Shown here: positions 1 through 9,953 of the stretch, one piece after another | How the letters are laid out: every line of letters begins with the position of its first letter | How positions within the stretch are numbered: position 1 is the stretch's first letter | DNA from: Stachybotrys elegans | Taxonomy: Eukaryota; Ascomycota; Sordariomycetes; Hypocreales; Stachybotryaceae | Assembly (NCBI GenBank): GCA_020746835.1 | Contig: JAGPNK010000003.1 | Coordinates: 496,001 to 560,000, forward strand | Length of the DNA stretch: 64,000 bases | Direction: 5' to 3' | The notes under the pieces: generated by a model | What the model saw: only the letters and a program-made list of their open reading frames with translations | The model's database searches: none | What the model was told of the DNA's origin: nothing | Program-made: the position numbers and the translations under genes

Positions 1-2735
1 GTCAGATTGGAGGTGTGCATTAGTCGTGGCATCAGCACTCAGTGGGTTTGAGATGTGGTAAGAAGGCGAAGAGACGAAGGTCAAGCGTCATGTCAAAGCG
101 CAGGGGGTATAAGCGCATGCAGCAACGCTTTTCCGCGGGATGCAGGAAGAAAGGACACAATTCATGACTTGGGTTGTAGTTGAGGGGAAAATAAAGAAGA
201 AGAAAAAAAGGGTAAGAAAAAGCAAACTGTAGGAACTGCTCTTGTTGCCTCTTTTGTGCAGGTTGGTGGTGACGGAAATGTGAGGCGAGGCTGAGGTTTG
301 CATCCGGTTAGTCACACTAGGAAAAAGAGATGACTTGAAACAGGCAGCAGGAAAAAAAAACCACTAAAAACTGGGAAGTAATGGAAATAGGCATTAATGC
401 ATCGTTCCATTTTCTAGCGGCCAATCTAGCGGTAAGCAGCCTGGGGCGGGGAGGTATTAACTAATAGGTACCACAGGCCGTTAGCTTCCCGCTGTTTTGG
501 GTGTGGCCTTTTCCCAATTCGAGGTGGATCGCTCCCTAAAGAGAAGCTGAGACAGGCATGCATCGGCGTGCCTGCCAACGTGACCTGACGTGACCGACGT
601 CCAATGGGTGCTAACGTGCACTCACGCCCGTTGCAGCCATTCACAAGGCCCAATTCCTCCTTGCCCGGAAGTGCCGCTGGCGGGAATGTTTACGCGGCTG
701 TTGGCTATTCATGTTTGCTGGCGTGCCAGATTTTACCGTATAGCCGGGTCAAACAACCCGTACATGTACTCCCACGCACAACCTTTTATTTATTATTATT
801 ATTATTTCTTCCTCTTCTGTACTATCCCGTTCGTCCCAAGGCCGCATGAAACGAAACAACCTGGCCCCGCTTTCTTGGGCCCCGAGAAGATGCCCCTGCC
901 GGCGTGTGCACCGACTGTGTTGAAATTGTGTGCCGTCTTTTGAATTAATTAGAATGTGGCCCCTGGCGGGGACTGGGCGAGTTCCGAATCTAGTCTCTCT
1001 CTCTCTCGCCTCATTTAATACGGTGCTGTCTGTATATTGCTGGCATTTTATTACCAAGGTATCGATACGTTGATACCTGGCCAGACCCCCATCGCTCCCG
1101 CTAGACGTTTCCTAGCCCTTTTCTAGGTGTTCCATTTGCAGTCGACGGCAGGGCCTCCCACGCCCCTCCCCTCCCCCTTTCCTGGCCGTTCTGCCTGGTC
1201 CGAGGTTTCCCTCCTCCACCATCCGTCTGTCAAACAGTGGCCGTTCTCCCTCCCCCAGACCAGCATCACCGATCGTAGCCTTGGCCTCTTTTTCCTCTTT
1301 GCTTTGCTATCCCTATCTTGCTGCAAGGGCATCCCCTGCACCAGGCTACCCGCACACCCGGCTCTCCCGCCGCCTGTCGTCCGTCGCTTTTCTTCTTTCT
1401 TTGCTTCCTTTCTCGCTGCTCCGCCATCGAGCCACCCCCTGTGAGCATACATACCGCGCGCGCGCACACGTCGTTGAGATATTACCTAAAAGCCCTACCT
1501 GCCGACCGACGACGTCCCCCCCCAACGACGACAAGAGACAAACGGCACGCGCGCGCCCTCTCGGTCCGATCCGTCGCGTGGCAGACAACTCGGCCTGCTT
1601 GTCTTGCTTGCTTGCTTGGACAAACGCCCCCCTTGCCAGCTTCGAAACAACCTAAAAGAACAGCAAAGCAAGTGACGAGGGCACTGAATCAAGCAAACAG
1701 GAAACAAAGTGGTCCAAGTGCCGGGTTACTAGAGAGCCCACATTGGCTGGACGCACGCACGCACGCACGCGCATCACCGCGCATCACCTAGTAACCCCCG
1801 TATCGACGAATCCCGATTCGATCCTCAACGTCCAACACGGTCCTCGCCGGCCCGGATACTGAACGAGTCGTCCGTCGTCCTGACGTCCAGGTCCGAATCC
1901 TCCCACCCGCTCGGTATGTGCGAATCGTCTTGCCTGTCTCGTCCTTCGCCTTTGCCTCTTTGGCTTCATGTCGTCTTCCTTTCCGCTCCTTCTCCCGTCA
2001 TCGTCCGCCTCCTCCTCCACCTTTTTCTTCCTTCTCTCCACCGGGCCCTTTCTTGGCGTGGCCTCTCCTCTAGTCTGCGCCGAGATTGGATTGTCGTGAT
2101 AGTCCTGCTTCTGTTCCCTACCCGTTCTCCACGCTGCGCTCCCGGATCCGCCTCTTCTTTCTCCCCTCCCCTCTCACTCCTCACACCCTCACCCTTCCTA
2201 TCCCTTGATACTCCCCTCCCTAGCCTGGCTCTCTCCCGTTCACCCTCCCTCTCCCTGCCGTCCCTGCCCGAGAGATCTGCCTTCCTCGCTACCGTTCCAC
2301 GACCCGCGCTCAGACCGACCTCATCGTTGCGCAACAATCACATGGTTGCCCTTACCAGAGACCCTTGCTCCTCCTTGGTCCGCCCCGTCGTGCCCTATAC
2401 AGCGCCACTCCCTCTCGACCGCTGAAGCGAGATAGCCTACCCGGTCCTGTGTCACCCCCCGTCAGTCTCTCCGTCCCTCTCTCTTCTTTCTCAAGAGACC
2501 TTGAACCCACTTTCTTCTTCCTCGACCACCTGACCTACCTCGATCCCGTACCCTCGTCGTAGCTTGCCTTGCCTTGCCTGCCCGAGCCGGATCTGTGGCG
2601 GCTCTTCCTGCTCGGGCTTCTGTCACCGCCTGCTGTTGCCGCTGTCCCTCTGCCTCGTCACTTCTTTCTTGCCTTTGTTGCCTCATCGTTGTCTTGTGCT
2701 GCCACTGCTACTGCTTCTGCTTCAGCCTCTTCGCC
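1..2735. other. Non-coding stretch and long 5' leader of the kelch/BTB gene
   Basis: I see no convincing gene here. The short open frames lack ATG starts, family resemblance or fungal coding bias. The stretch contains simple repeats: a TTA-rich run around 785-812, CT repeats around 999-1010, CTTG repeats around 1598-1615, and ACGC repeats around 1751-1767. From about 1150 to 2730 the plus strand is strongly pyrimidine-rich, as is usual for promoters and 5' UTRs of fungal genes, and it leads directly into the start codon at 2736. Confidence 0.6.
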
Positions 2736-5700
2736 ATGTCCTGGCCGAGCTTCGAGCGCTCTGGCTCCGTGTCCGGGACCAGTGCAAATAATGGACAGGA
2801 ACTGACTTACGACCAGAGCCAACCTAGCTCGCAGCTAGACCTCTCTCACTTCTCCGACTCCGACCCCGATGAGGTGACGCCTCTACCCCCCTCGCGCTCC
2901 TACACTCCAGACATCTTCTCCGGCGTCTACCGGGGCATCAAGAGGTTTCCCTCTGTCAAGGTCTCGCGAAAACCCTCCCTACTCGGTCTCCGAACCCAAT
3001 CGAACTCCCCCAACCCGGGAGCAAGCTCAACCACCTCACAACCCAACACGCCTGCTACCACCATCACAGGCCCTTTTTCCACCACGCGAGACAAGCCTAC
3101 GTCACCTTCGCCGCCCCCCGCCGCCTCCCGGAGCGCGACCCCAAGCCAGTCCCAGTCCCGACCGCCGAAGCATGTTCGACACATAAGCCGAGGGAGCGAT
3201 ATCGATAAGCCTTTACCTAATCCTCCGCCCACCCAGCTCAGCCCCGTCATCTTTACCACGCCGCAGTACGGACCCAAGACAGGTCTTTCGACAGTAGCCG
3301 AACAGCCCGCGCCCAATCCCGCCTTTATCGGCTACAATATGGAATCTGGCGGCTCGGCCGCCCAAGGAGACGGATACGGCAGTTCGAGCTTTTCTGCCGC
3401 GCCTTCACAAGGCCCCTACAACCAGAACATGGACAACAGCACAAGCAGCCTGCCTGCGTCGTCGCAGGGCATGAACGGCGACGACACCAACAAGGACGGC
3501 CTGATGCCCAGGAGCAATGGCCGATCAGCAGCTCCCTCCCCGGCCCCGGGACAAGGACGTTCCTCAGCAGGAACGCCCGTGGCGGGGCCCTCGCAAGGCT
3601 CATCCGCTCACCTCTCTGGTCTAATGTGCAACGTGCACCGTACCACCGGTCGAGAACCGCACCCGCTCGTGGGTGCCACCACCACCATCCTGGGCGACAA
3701 GCTGTACGTTTTCGGTGGACGAATCCTCTCAAGGAGCCGTCCCGCACCACTGACGGCCGACCTCTACGAGCTCGATCTCATCCGACGACACTGGACAAAG
3801 CTCGAGACGAGTGGCGACATCCCCCCTCCTCGCTACTTCCACTCCATGTGTGCTCTGGGAGACACGAAGCTGGTATGCTATGGTGGCATGTCGCCGGCAG
3901 CAGCGCCGGGCGGTGTCCAGGACCCAGTCCAGCAACCCGGCGTCACCGTCATGTCTGACATTCATATATACGACGTCTTGACCAGGAAGTGGACGTATAT
4001 CCCCGCCCAGGATCCGCCCCAGGGCCGGTATGCGCACTGCGCCAGCATCCTGTCCTCGTCAGCAAGCTTCGCCTCTCACAGGGCCCCTCTTTCTTCCCTA
4101 CAGCATAACCCTTCCACCGGTAACCCTAACGAGGGCAGGATCGGCATTAACATTGACGGGTCCGGCGGCGCCGAGATGGTGATTGTGGGTGGTCAGGATG
4201 GGGCAGATCGCTACATTGAGCAGATCAGCGTGTTCAACTTGCGAAGCCTAAAGTGGACGTCGACGCAGCCCCTCGGCAAGAGCTGTGGCGCGTACCGAAG
4301 CGTCACGGCCCCGTTGCCACCGTCGGTTACTTCGCGCATTGGCAAAGCTCACCAAAGCCTTCCCGGGCAATCCCGTTACGAAGGAGGCATCAGCCAAGAG
4401 GCCCGAGAGCCCGGATCCTCCATGCTCATCTACTCCAACTACAACTTCCTCGACGTCAAGCTGGAGCTGCAGGTGCGGGGCGCGGATGGTTCCCTGACCG
4501 AGCGGCCCATGGCCGGAACGTACTCACCGCCCGGGCTACGATTCCCCAACGGAGGTGTCATTGACACCCATTTCATCGTCAGCGGGACATACTTGACGTC
4601 GTCGAAGCAAGAGTACGCCCTCTGGGCCCTGGATCTGAGGACAATGACGTGGAGCAGGATCGATGCAGGTGCGGGCGTCTTCAGCCAGGGCAGCTGGAAC
4701 AGGGGAGTGCTGTGGAATCGGCGAAACACGTTCGTCATCCTGGGAAATAGGAAGAGGAGCCTGGTCGATGACTACAATCATCGCCGCATAAACTTTTCCA
4801 ATGTTTGCATGGTGGAGCTCGAGGCTTTCGGCTTTTACAACAACCCGCGCAAGTCGACACCCATGTCGGGCTTTGTTTCAGCTAGCAGCCCATATACCGG
4901 CATGGGACTGAGCGTCGCACGCAAGGCAGGATATACAGCCGGAGGTCGTTTCCATTCTCGGGCAAGCGAGGAGCTCGGCGAAAAAGCACTGGCGACGCGC
5001 GAGCTATGCGACATGGATATCCTCTGCATTGGCGGCGAGCGGGTTGCCGTCAACTCGCGCATTGTCGCCCGGAGATGGGGGCCCTACTTTGTGCAGCTTC
5101 TGCGAGAAGGTACAGCCACCCAGGACGGCAGCGACTCGATCACGCTGCGCTCGGGCAGTTTGTCGAGCAACCCCCTCCGAGCATCCGCTATGACTATCAC
5201 TCCCAACTCTCGAAACACGACAGATTCGGGGCTATCCACCGGCACCACACTGGCGGGCTCAATCGACAGCGGCCCATCGCCACCGTTTACCTTGGCTCCC
5301 GGTTCCGGCACGGGGGCCGGCTCGACGAGATCCGACGGGTTCAACCCTGCCAACATCAATGCAGCACCCACACCTCGATCCCTGCCGCCCAATTCTCGCC
5401 CACGATGCCTGTACCTCCCCCACACATACCTGACGGTTCAGGCTCTGCTTCATTTCTTGTACACCAGTTCGCTGCCGCCTCCTTCTTCACCGCTATGCAC
5501 GCCACAGATCTTGTGCTCCCTGCTTCAGATTGCGCGCCCCTACCGCGTGGATGGCCTTCTCGAAGCAGTCGTGGAACGTCTGCATGCCCTGCTCGACAGC
5601 CGAAACGCTGCGGCAGTGTTCAATGCGACGGCCATGGCAGCGGGTGGCGGTCGCGGAATCGACGGGTCGCTCAACCCTAATTTCTTTGTGGGAAGCCAGG

Positions 5701-6143
5701 ATCTCATCGGGTCGCCCGCTACTACTTCGGACTTCTCCGTGCCGACTGACTCGACGGCCAATGGCTCCTCGACGGATCTCGCCGGCCAGATGACAGGGCT
5801 CAACATCAACACCAACGTGCCGCGACCCGCACGACCGTCTAGCGATGAACTCTCTGCAACGACGAGCGTCAGCGGATCGGAATGGAGCTCCGAGGTGGGC
5901 GAGAGCGAGCGCAATGCTTATGTGTGGAGCGGGGAGCTGAGCAGCGTCATCGGACTGCAGAAGCGTGGCCTGAGAGGTCTCATGGACGGCCGGCGCTTGC
6001 GAGAGCGAACAGGCACCCTTGGCGGCATGAGTGCCAGCGGAGGACCAGGATACGGCGGGCCGCAGCTGCAACAACAACAGCAGCAGCAACAGCAGCAGCA
6101 GCAGCAGCGTCTTGGATTAGGAATTGCAGGATCTATATCATAA
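2736..6143 (+). CDS. Kelch-repeat and BTB-domain protein (Ral2-like)
   Basis: Single-exon gene of 1135 residues. The open frame extends 54 codons upstream, but that part has no ATG and reads as Cys/Leu-rich leader. The ATG at 2736, in the context CTTCGCCATGTC, is the best start. Residues 1-290 are Ser/Pro-rich and probably disordered. From about residue 297 there are kelch-type blades (ILGDKLYVFGG, PPPRYFHSMCALGD, DPPQGRYAHC, EMVIVGGQDG) forming a beta-propeller to about residue 700. A BTB-like fold follows at about 758-945 and is interrupted by a Ser/Thr/Gly-rich insert of roughly 100 residues. A polyglutamine run of about 13-15 residues lies near the C-terminus (DNA 6067-6107). Fission yeast Ral2, a kelch protein needed for Ras1 activation, is the closest named relative I can suggest. 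A scaffold or signalling role is inferred; no enzyme motif is seen. Confidence 0.85.
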   Translation: MSWPSFERSGSVSGTSANNGQELTYDQSQPSSQLDLSHFSDSDPDEVTPLPPSRSYTPDIFSGVYRGIKRFPSVKVSRKPSLLGLRTQSNSPNPGASSTTSQPNTPATTITGPFSTTRDKPTSPSPPPAASRSATPSQSQSRPPKHVRHISRGSDIDKPLPNPPPTQLSPVIFTTPQYGPKTGLSTVAEQPAPNPAFIGYNMESGGSAAQGDGYGSSSFSAAPSQGPYNQNMDNSTSSLPASSQGMNGDDTNKDGLMPRSNGRSAAPSPAPGQGRSSAGTPVAGPSQGSSAHLSGLMCNVHRTTGREPHPLVGATTTILGDKLYVFGGRILSRSRPAPLTADLYELDLIRRHWTKLETSGDIPPPRYFHSMCALGDTKLVCYGGMSPAAAPGGVQDPVQQPGVTVMSDIHIYDVLTRKWTYIPAQDPPQGRYAHCASILSSSASFASHRAPLSSLQHNPSTGNPNEGRIGINIDGSGGAEMVIVGGQDGADRYIEQISVFNLRSLKWTSTQPLGKSCGAYRSVTAPLPPSVTSRIGKAHQSLPGQSRYEGGISQEAREPGSSMLIYSNYNFLDVKLELQVRGADGSLTERPMAGTYSPPGLRFPNGGVIDTHFIVSGTYLTSSKQEYALWALDLRTMTWSRIDAGAGVFSQGSWNRGVLWNRRNTFVILGNRKRSLVDDYNHRRINFSNVCMVELEAFGFYNNPRKSTPMSGFVSASSPYTGMGLSVARKAGYTAGGRFHSRASEELGEKALATRELCDMDILCIGGERVAVNSRIVARRWGPYFVQLLREGTATQDGSDSITLRSGSLSSNPLRASAMTITPNSRNTTDSGLSTGTTLAGSIDSGPSPPFTLAPGSGTGAGSTRSDGFNPANINAAPTPRSLPPNSRPRCLYLPHTYLTVQALLHFLYTSSLPPPSSPLCTPQILCSLLQIARPYRVDGLLEAVVERLHALLDSRNAAAVFNATAMAAGGGRGIDGSLNPNFFVGSQDLIGSPATTSDFSVPTDSTANGSSTDLAGQMTGLNINTNVPRPARPSSDELSATTSVSGSEWSSEVGESERNAYVWSGELSSVIGLQKRGLRGLMDGRRLRERTGTLGGMSASGGPGYGGPQLQQQQQQQQQQQQQRLGLGIAGSIS
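6067..6107 (+). repeat. CAG/CAA polyglutamine tract in the kelch/BTB gene
   Basis: A run of CAA and CAG codons just upstream of the stop codon encodes an almost pure glutamine stretch. Mixed CAA/CAG use limits slippage, but the tract is probably length-polymorphic between isolates. Confidence 0.85.
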
Positions 6144-6483
6144 CATGCCGGCTTGGAACTGGTCCAGCGGCGATTACGAGTCACGCATCACGGTCGGCAT
6201 TCGCTACTGGTCGATTGGCCCGAGTATATATATATATATGGAGTAGATGTATATGAAGCCTGGTGTTTTTGGAAATGGTGTTTGCCGTATTCGGGGGGAG
6301 GTTGGATCATCAGACTGCCGGCGTTGATGGCATAAGAGTACAGAGTTATAAAAGACAAGTTGGTTCGCACATCTCATGGGGAGAGAAATCATGTCAACGA
6401 TGAGAAGAAATAAGGACGTGCGCTAGAGAAATAAAACGCAGCCACATCGACATGCTATCAGTGTACAATCCGTCCTGTCTGAC
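6144..6483. other. Convergent 3' intergenic region
   Basis: Short region between two convergent genes (kelch/BTB on plus, FAT1 on minus). It contains a TATATATA run around 6227-6240 and an AATAAA on the plus strand near 6430. No gene is visible; it probably holds both 3' UTRs. Confidence 0.6.
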
Positions 6484-8500
6484 CTACAGCTTTACCTTGC
6501 CCGCCTGGAGCGCCCTCCAGTCCTTGTCCTCAAAGGGCACGTACTCGTCGCCGACGAGCCAGTACATGGTGCCAAGCTGGCCCTCGGCGCCGCCCGCAGA
6601 AGGGTCGACGCCGGCCTCGCGCAGAACATGCTTCTGCTGCTTCATAGTGCCCGTGGCCTGGCCGCCGACTTCGGTCACGAGGCGCAGGAACAGAGGCTGC
6701 GCGTAGCGGGGCAGGCCGCGGCGGACGTGGGCGGCGATGCTCTGCATGGTGTCGCGCGAGGGCGTAACGCTGGGGTCGAGTGCCATGGCGACGCAGCCGA
6801 CGCGGCCGTCGTGGTGAGGGAGCTGGACGCCGTAGACGTTGGCCTCGCGGACGGCGGCGTGGGTGCCGACGGCAGCGCTGACCTCGGCGGTGGAGACATT
6901 CTCCGACTTCCAGCGAAAGGTGTCGCCGATGCGGTCGACAAAGTAGACGCGGCCGTCGTCGTCCCAGCGGGCAATGTCGCCGGAGAGGAAGTAGGCGTCG
7001 CCGGGCTTGAGGACGTCGCGGACGACCTTGGACTCGGAGGCCTTCTTGTTCTGGAAGTATCCGAGGAAGAGGCCGTGGGGGTCATCGGCCGGCAGCTTGT
7101 TGAGCATCTCCCCGGGCTCGCCGGGCTTGACGAGCTGGCAGCGGCCCGTCTTGGGATCGCGCCAGGGAGCCTGGGTGTCCCAGTCGACGCGGACGAGGGC
7201 GACGGCCTGGCGCTCGAGGAAGTTGGTGATCCAGCCATGACGGCCGATGGCGCCCTCGGTGAGGTCGTTGGAGGAGACGTTCCAGAGGCCAAAGGTGCCT
7301 TCGGTGGCCGTGTAGAGCTCGGCGATGGTGTCGATGCCGAAGCGGTCCTTGAAGCGGTTCCAGATGTCGGGGCTGAGGCCGTTTCCAAATGCGCAGCGGA
7401 CGCGGTGCGCCTTGTCGAGGTTGGCACCCGTATCTGGGTCAATCTGAGGAGGCGCGGCGAGGAGATAGCGCAGCGTCTCGCCGACGTACTGGATGGCCGT
7501 GGCCTGGGAGGACCGAACATCGGCCCAGAAGCGGCGCGTCGAGAAGGTGCGGCCGATGGCCTGTGTGCCGCCCGAGAAGAGGCTGGCGAGGAGGGAGAGG
7601 ATGGAAGCGGCTGAGTGGTAGAGTGGCATGGCCTGGGATGGGTGAGTGAGTGACACAAGGCGAGGCGTGGAATAAAGAGACATACCGTGTACATGATGTC
7701 GTCTTCGCGGCCGTTGCGGCCAATGAGTTTCTGGCCATAGGCGGAGCCGATATAGCATTTGGCCCAGGAGACAACGGCCGGCTTAGGGACGCCGGTGGTG
7801 CCCGAAGTGTAAATGAGCATGGCAAGGTTGAAGTGTGAGTCCTCGACGCGATCCTCATCGGGAGCACGGAAGGGTTCATTGGCCAGGGCGGCGGCCTGGA
7901 CGTCGGGGGTGACGGTGAGGAAGGTCATGTCTTGACCGACTTGGGAGCGGACATTGTCGTCGACCTTGTCGAGGATCTGGGGGTCGACGAGGCAGAGCTT
8001 GGCGGTCGAGACCTTGAGGCAGTGGATGAGAGGCGCGGCTGTGAGGTTGTAATTGATAAAGGCGGGTTTGGCACCGAGACTCCAGAGGGCGAACCAGAGG
8101 AAGACGAACGTCTCCGAGTTCATGAAGTCGATAGCGACGACGTGGCCGCGGCGGACGCCTTGTTGGGAGAGCCAGGCGGCGTAGCGGAGGATGCGGTCGT
8201 AGCACTGGGCGTACGAGTAGCGGCGGTCCTGGAAGATGAGGAAGATGCGGTCGGGGCGGGACTTGGCATGGTGCTCGAGCTCGTAGAAGACGTTGAGGCG
8301 GTTGGCGCGGAGGGCCAAGAGGACGCGCAGCTTGGCTGTGATGTTGCAGTTGAGCAGCCGTAGATCGTACCAGAACTGTGTGCGGGCGTTGGCGTAGGCG
8401 AGGAGAGCGGCGGCAGCCGGTGCGGCAGCGACGAGGGGAACTACATCAAGTTAGAGAAGGGTGTTTGGAGAAGTGGACGTGAAGGTGACGAACCCGGCAT
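6484..8500 (-). CDS. FAT1: Very-long-chain acyl-CoA synthetase / fatty acid transport protein
   Basis: Proposed exons on the minus strand: 8494-8500, 7686-8440, 6484-7632, giving 636 residues, close to yeast Fat1 (669). The 53-bp introns are 8441-8493, with a CTAAC branch site and a less usual GTTCGT donor, and 7633-7685, a GTATGT donor. Evidence for the family: the AMP-binding P-loop-like motif YTSGTTGVPKPAV, and the FATP/VLACS signature DRIGDTFRWKSENVSTAEV near the C-terminus. The N-terminal segment PLVAAAPAAAALLAYANA looks like the short membrane anchor of this family. The enzyme activates long and very-long-chain fatty acids to CoA thioesters at peroxisomal, ER or lipid-droplet membranes. 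The C-terminal VKL resembles a weak peroxisomal PTS1 signal (inference). The 7-nt first coding exon is the least certain part; the rest is firm. Confidence 0.88.
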
Positions 8501-8635
8501 GATTACGGGAAGACAGAGCCTGTCTATTCTGGAGTCGATGAAGAAGAGGAGGATGAGGAGGAGGAGGAGGCGAAGGAGGAGGGTGTGGTGAAGAGAAATG
8601 GCATGAAATGAGACGCGGGTAGCTGCAGAAACACT

Positions 8636-8832
8636 GATGATGAAGATGAAGATGAAGATGAAGATGAAGATGAAGATGAAGATGAAGATGAAGATGAAGA
8701 TGAAGATGAAGATGAAGATGAAGATGAAGATGAAGATGAAGATGAAGATGAAGATGAAGATGAAGATGAAGATGAAGATGAAGATGAAGATGAAGATGAA
8801 GATGAAGATGAAGATGAAGATGAAAATGAAAA
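8636..8832. repeat. Hexanucleotide (GATGAA)n array, about 31-33 copies
   Basis: A near-perfect GATGAA repeat runs for almost 200 bp, with perfect copies across 8641-8820 and slightly degenerate GAAAAT copies at the right edge. It lies about 135 bp upstream of the FAT1 start, in its promoter or 5' leader. On the minus strand it reads TTCATC. Because the unit is six bases, all frames across it stay open, which explains several spurious repetitive open frames here. Confidence 0.97.
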
Positions 8833-9953
8833 TGAGAGATGGAAGGAGAGGCTGGAAGCAAGACGCCCAACCTGGAAGTTTCAGACACAGGTCCAATGGC
8901 GGCTAGGTTTGGGCACTGACCAGAGGAGGATGTTGGGGGTATCGGATATGATTATATGGAAGCAGCTTTACACGAATGGACAAGACGGGCAATATAAAAT
9001 GAGGACAGGCGTCGTAGTTCACGGCATTTGCGACAGGCCGCCCATCCGTGGAGGCTAGAATAAAAATAAAAACAACTAACATATTAGATCATCGCCTCGT
9101 ACCTGGCAAAGGAAAACGCCAATGGACCATGAGAACGAGTCAAAAGGTGGGGAGGCGGCAGCGAGCGGGGGGAGCAAGAGGAGGGGAAGATGGGGGATGC
9201 CTCGGCTGGACGGCTATGGAAGAGGAGGAGTACCTGTATTAGGAGGGGGAGGAGTAGGAAGAGAAGGGAGAGGGAGCTGAGAAGGGGACAAGGAGTGCTG
9301 GGAGGGAAATCCGGGGGTGGGACGAGGAACTGGCATTGGACAGGGGGCGGCAAAGCAAAGCGACAGGGGTCCAAGTGTCTGGCGATTTGATTACCAGGGC
9401 GGGAAAGGCAGCAGATGGCAATGTAATATTGGAACTTAGGTAGGGACGGTTGGTCATTCTGGACTTGGAAATGGCTGAGCTAGTAGGCAGATAGAGTGCT
9501 GACAGAGTCTTAGTCTTCCCCTACAACTCCTGTCATTTACAGGTCTATCTCGAGGTGGCCTAAGGACCAAGGTACAGTGATAGCAGTACATACCTGTGAA
9601 GTAGTGCTTGTTGCTGTGGTTTGGCGCAAACGTCAACAACAAAATTGAAAGAAAGTCGAATGAATTAAAAAATTGAGATCATAAATAAAAGCCTAATCAC
9701 ACATAACCATTGTCAGTTTCTACTGCAAACCCATGGTTCGCGCTGCATCTTCATTCACCCCCAGCATGAATCTTGACTGGGCTGTACCGCCACGTGACCT
9801 CATACCACCTCCACCTCCCATCATCCCTATTCCACCATCTCAAGGCCCATCGACCATCCCCGACACGACGGCCTGACGATCCCGACCTCCTCCTCCGCCG
9901 TCGCCGCCCTCCTCCGCTTCCATTCCCGCCTCGACTTTCGCCCTCTGCCCGCC
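8833..9953. other. Divergent intergenic region between FAT1 and GPI17
   Basis: Gene-free region upstream of both FAT1 (minus) and GPI17 (plus). From about 9120 to 9350 the plus strand is purine-rich, meaning the minus strand is pyrimidine-rich as in a fungal 5' leader of FAT1. From about 9770 the plus strand becomes pyrimidine-rich up to the GPI17 start. No coding evidence was found. Confidence 0.55.

Noticed and set aside
2574..2735. 54-codon upstream extension of the kelch/BTB frame
   Set aside because: Begins at TTG, is Cys/Leu-rich, and has no ATG; the ATG at 2736 has good context.
6628..7614. 328-codon plus-strand frame rich in Asp, Gly, Val and Glu
   Set aside because: Antisense shadow of FAT1; composition is typical of reverse-strand reading of GC-rich coding sequence.
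8441..8906. Open frames of Phe-Ile, His-Leu and Met-Lys repeats
   Set aside because: Produced by the six-base repeat, which cannot create stops. They are not genes by themselves.
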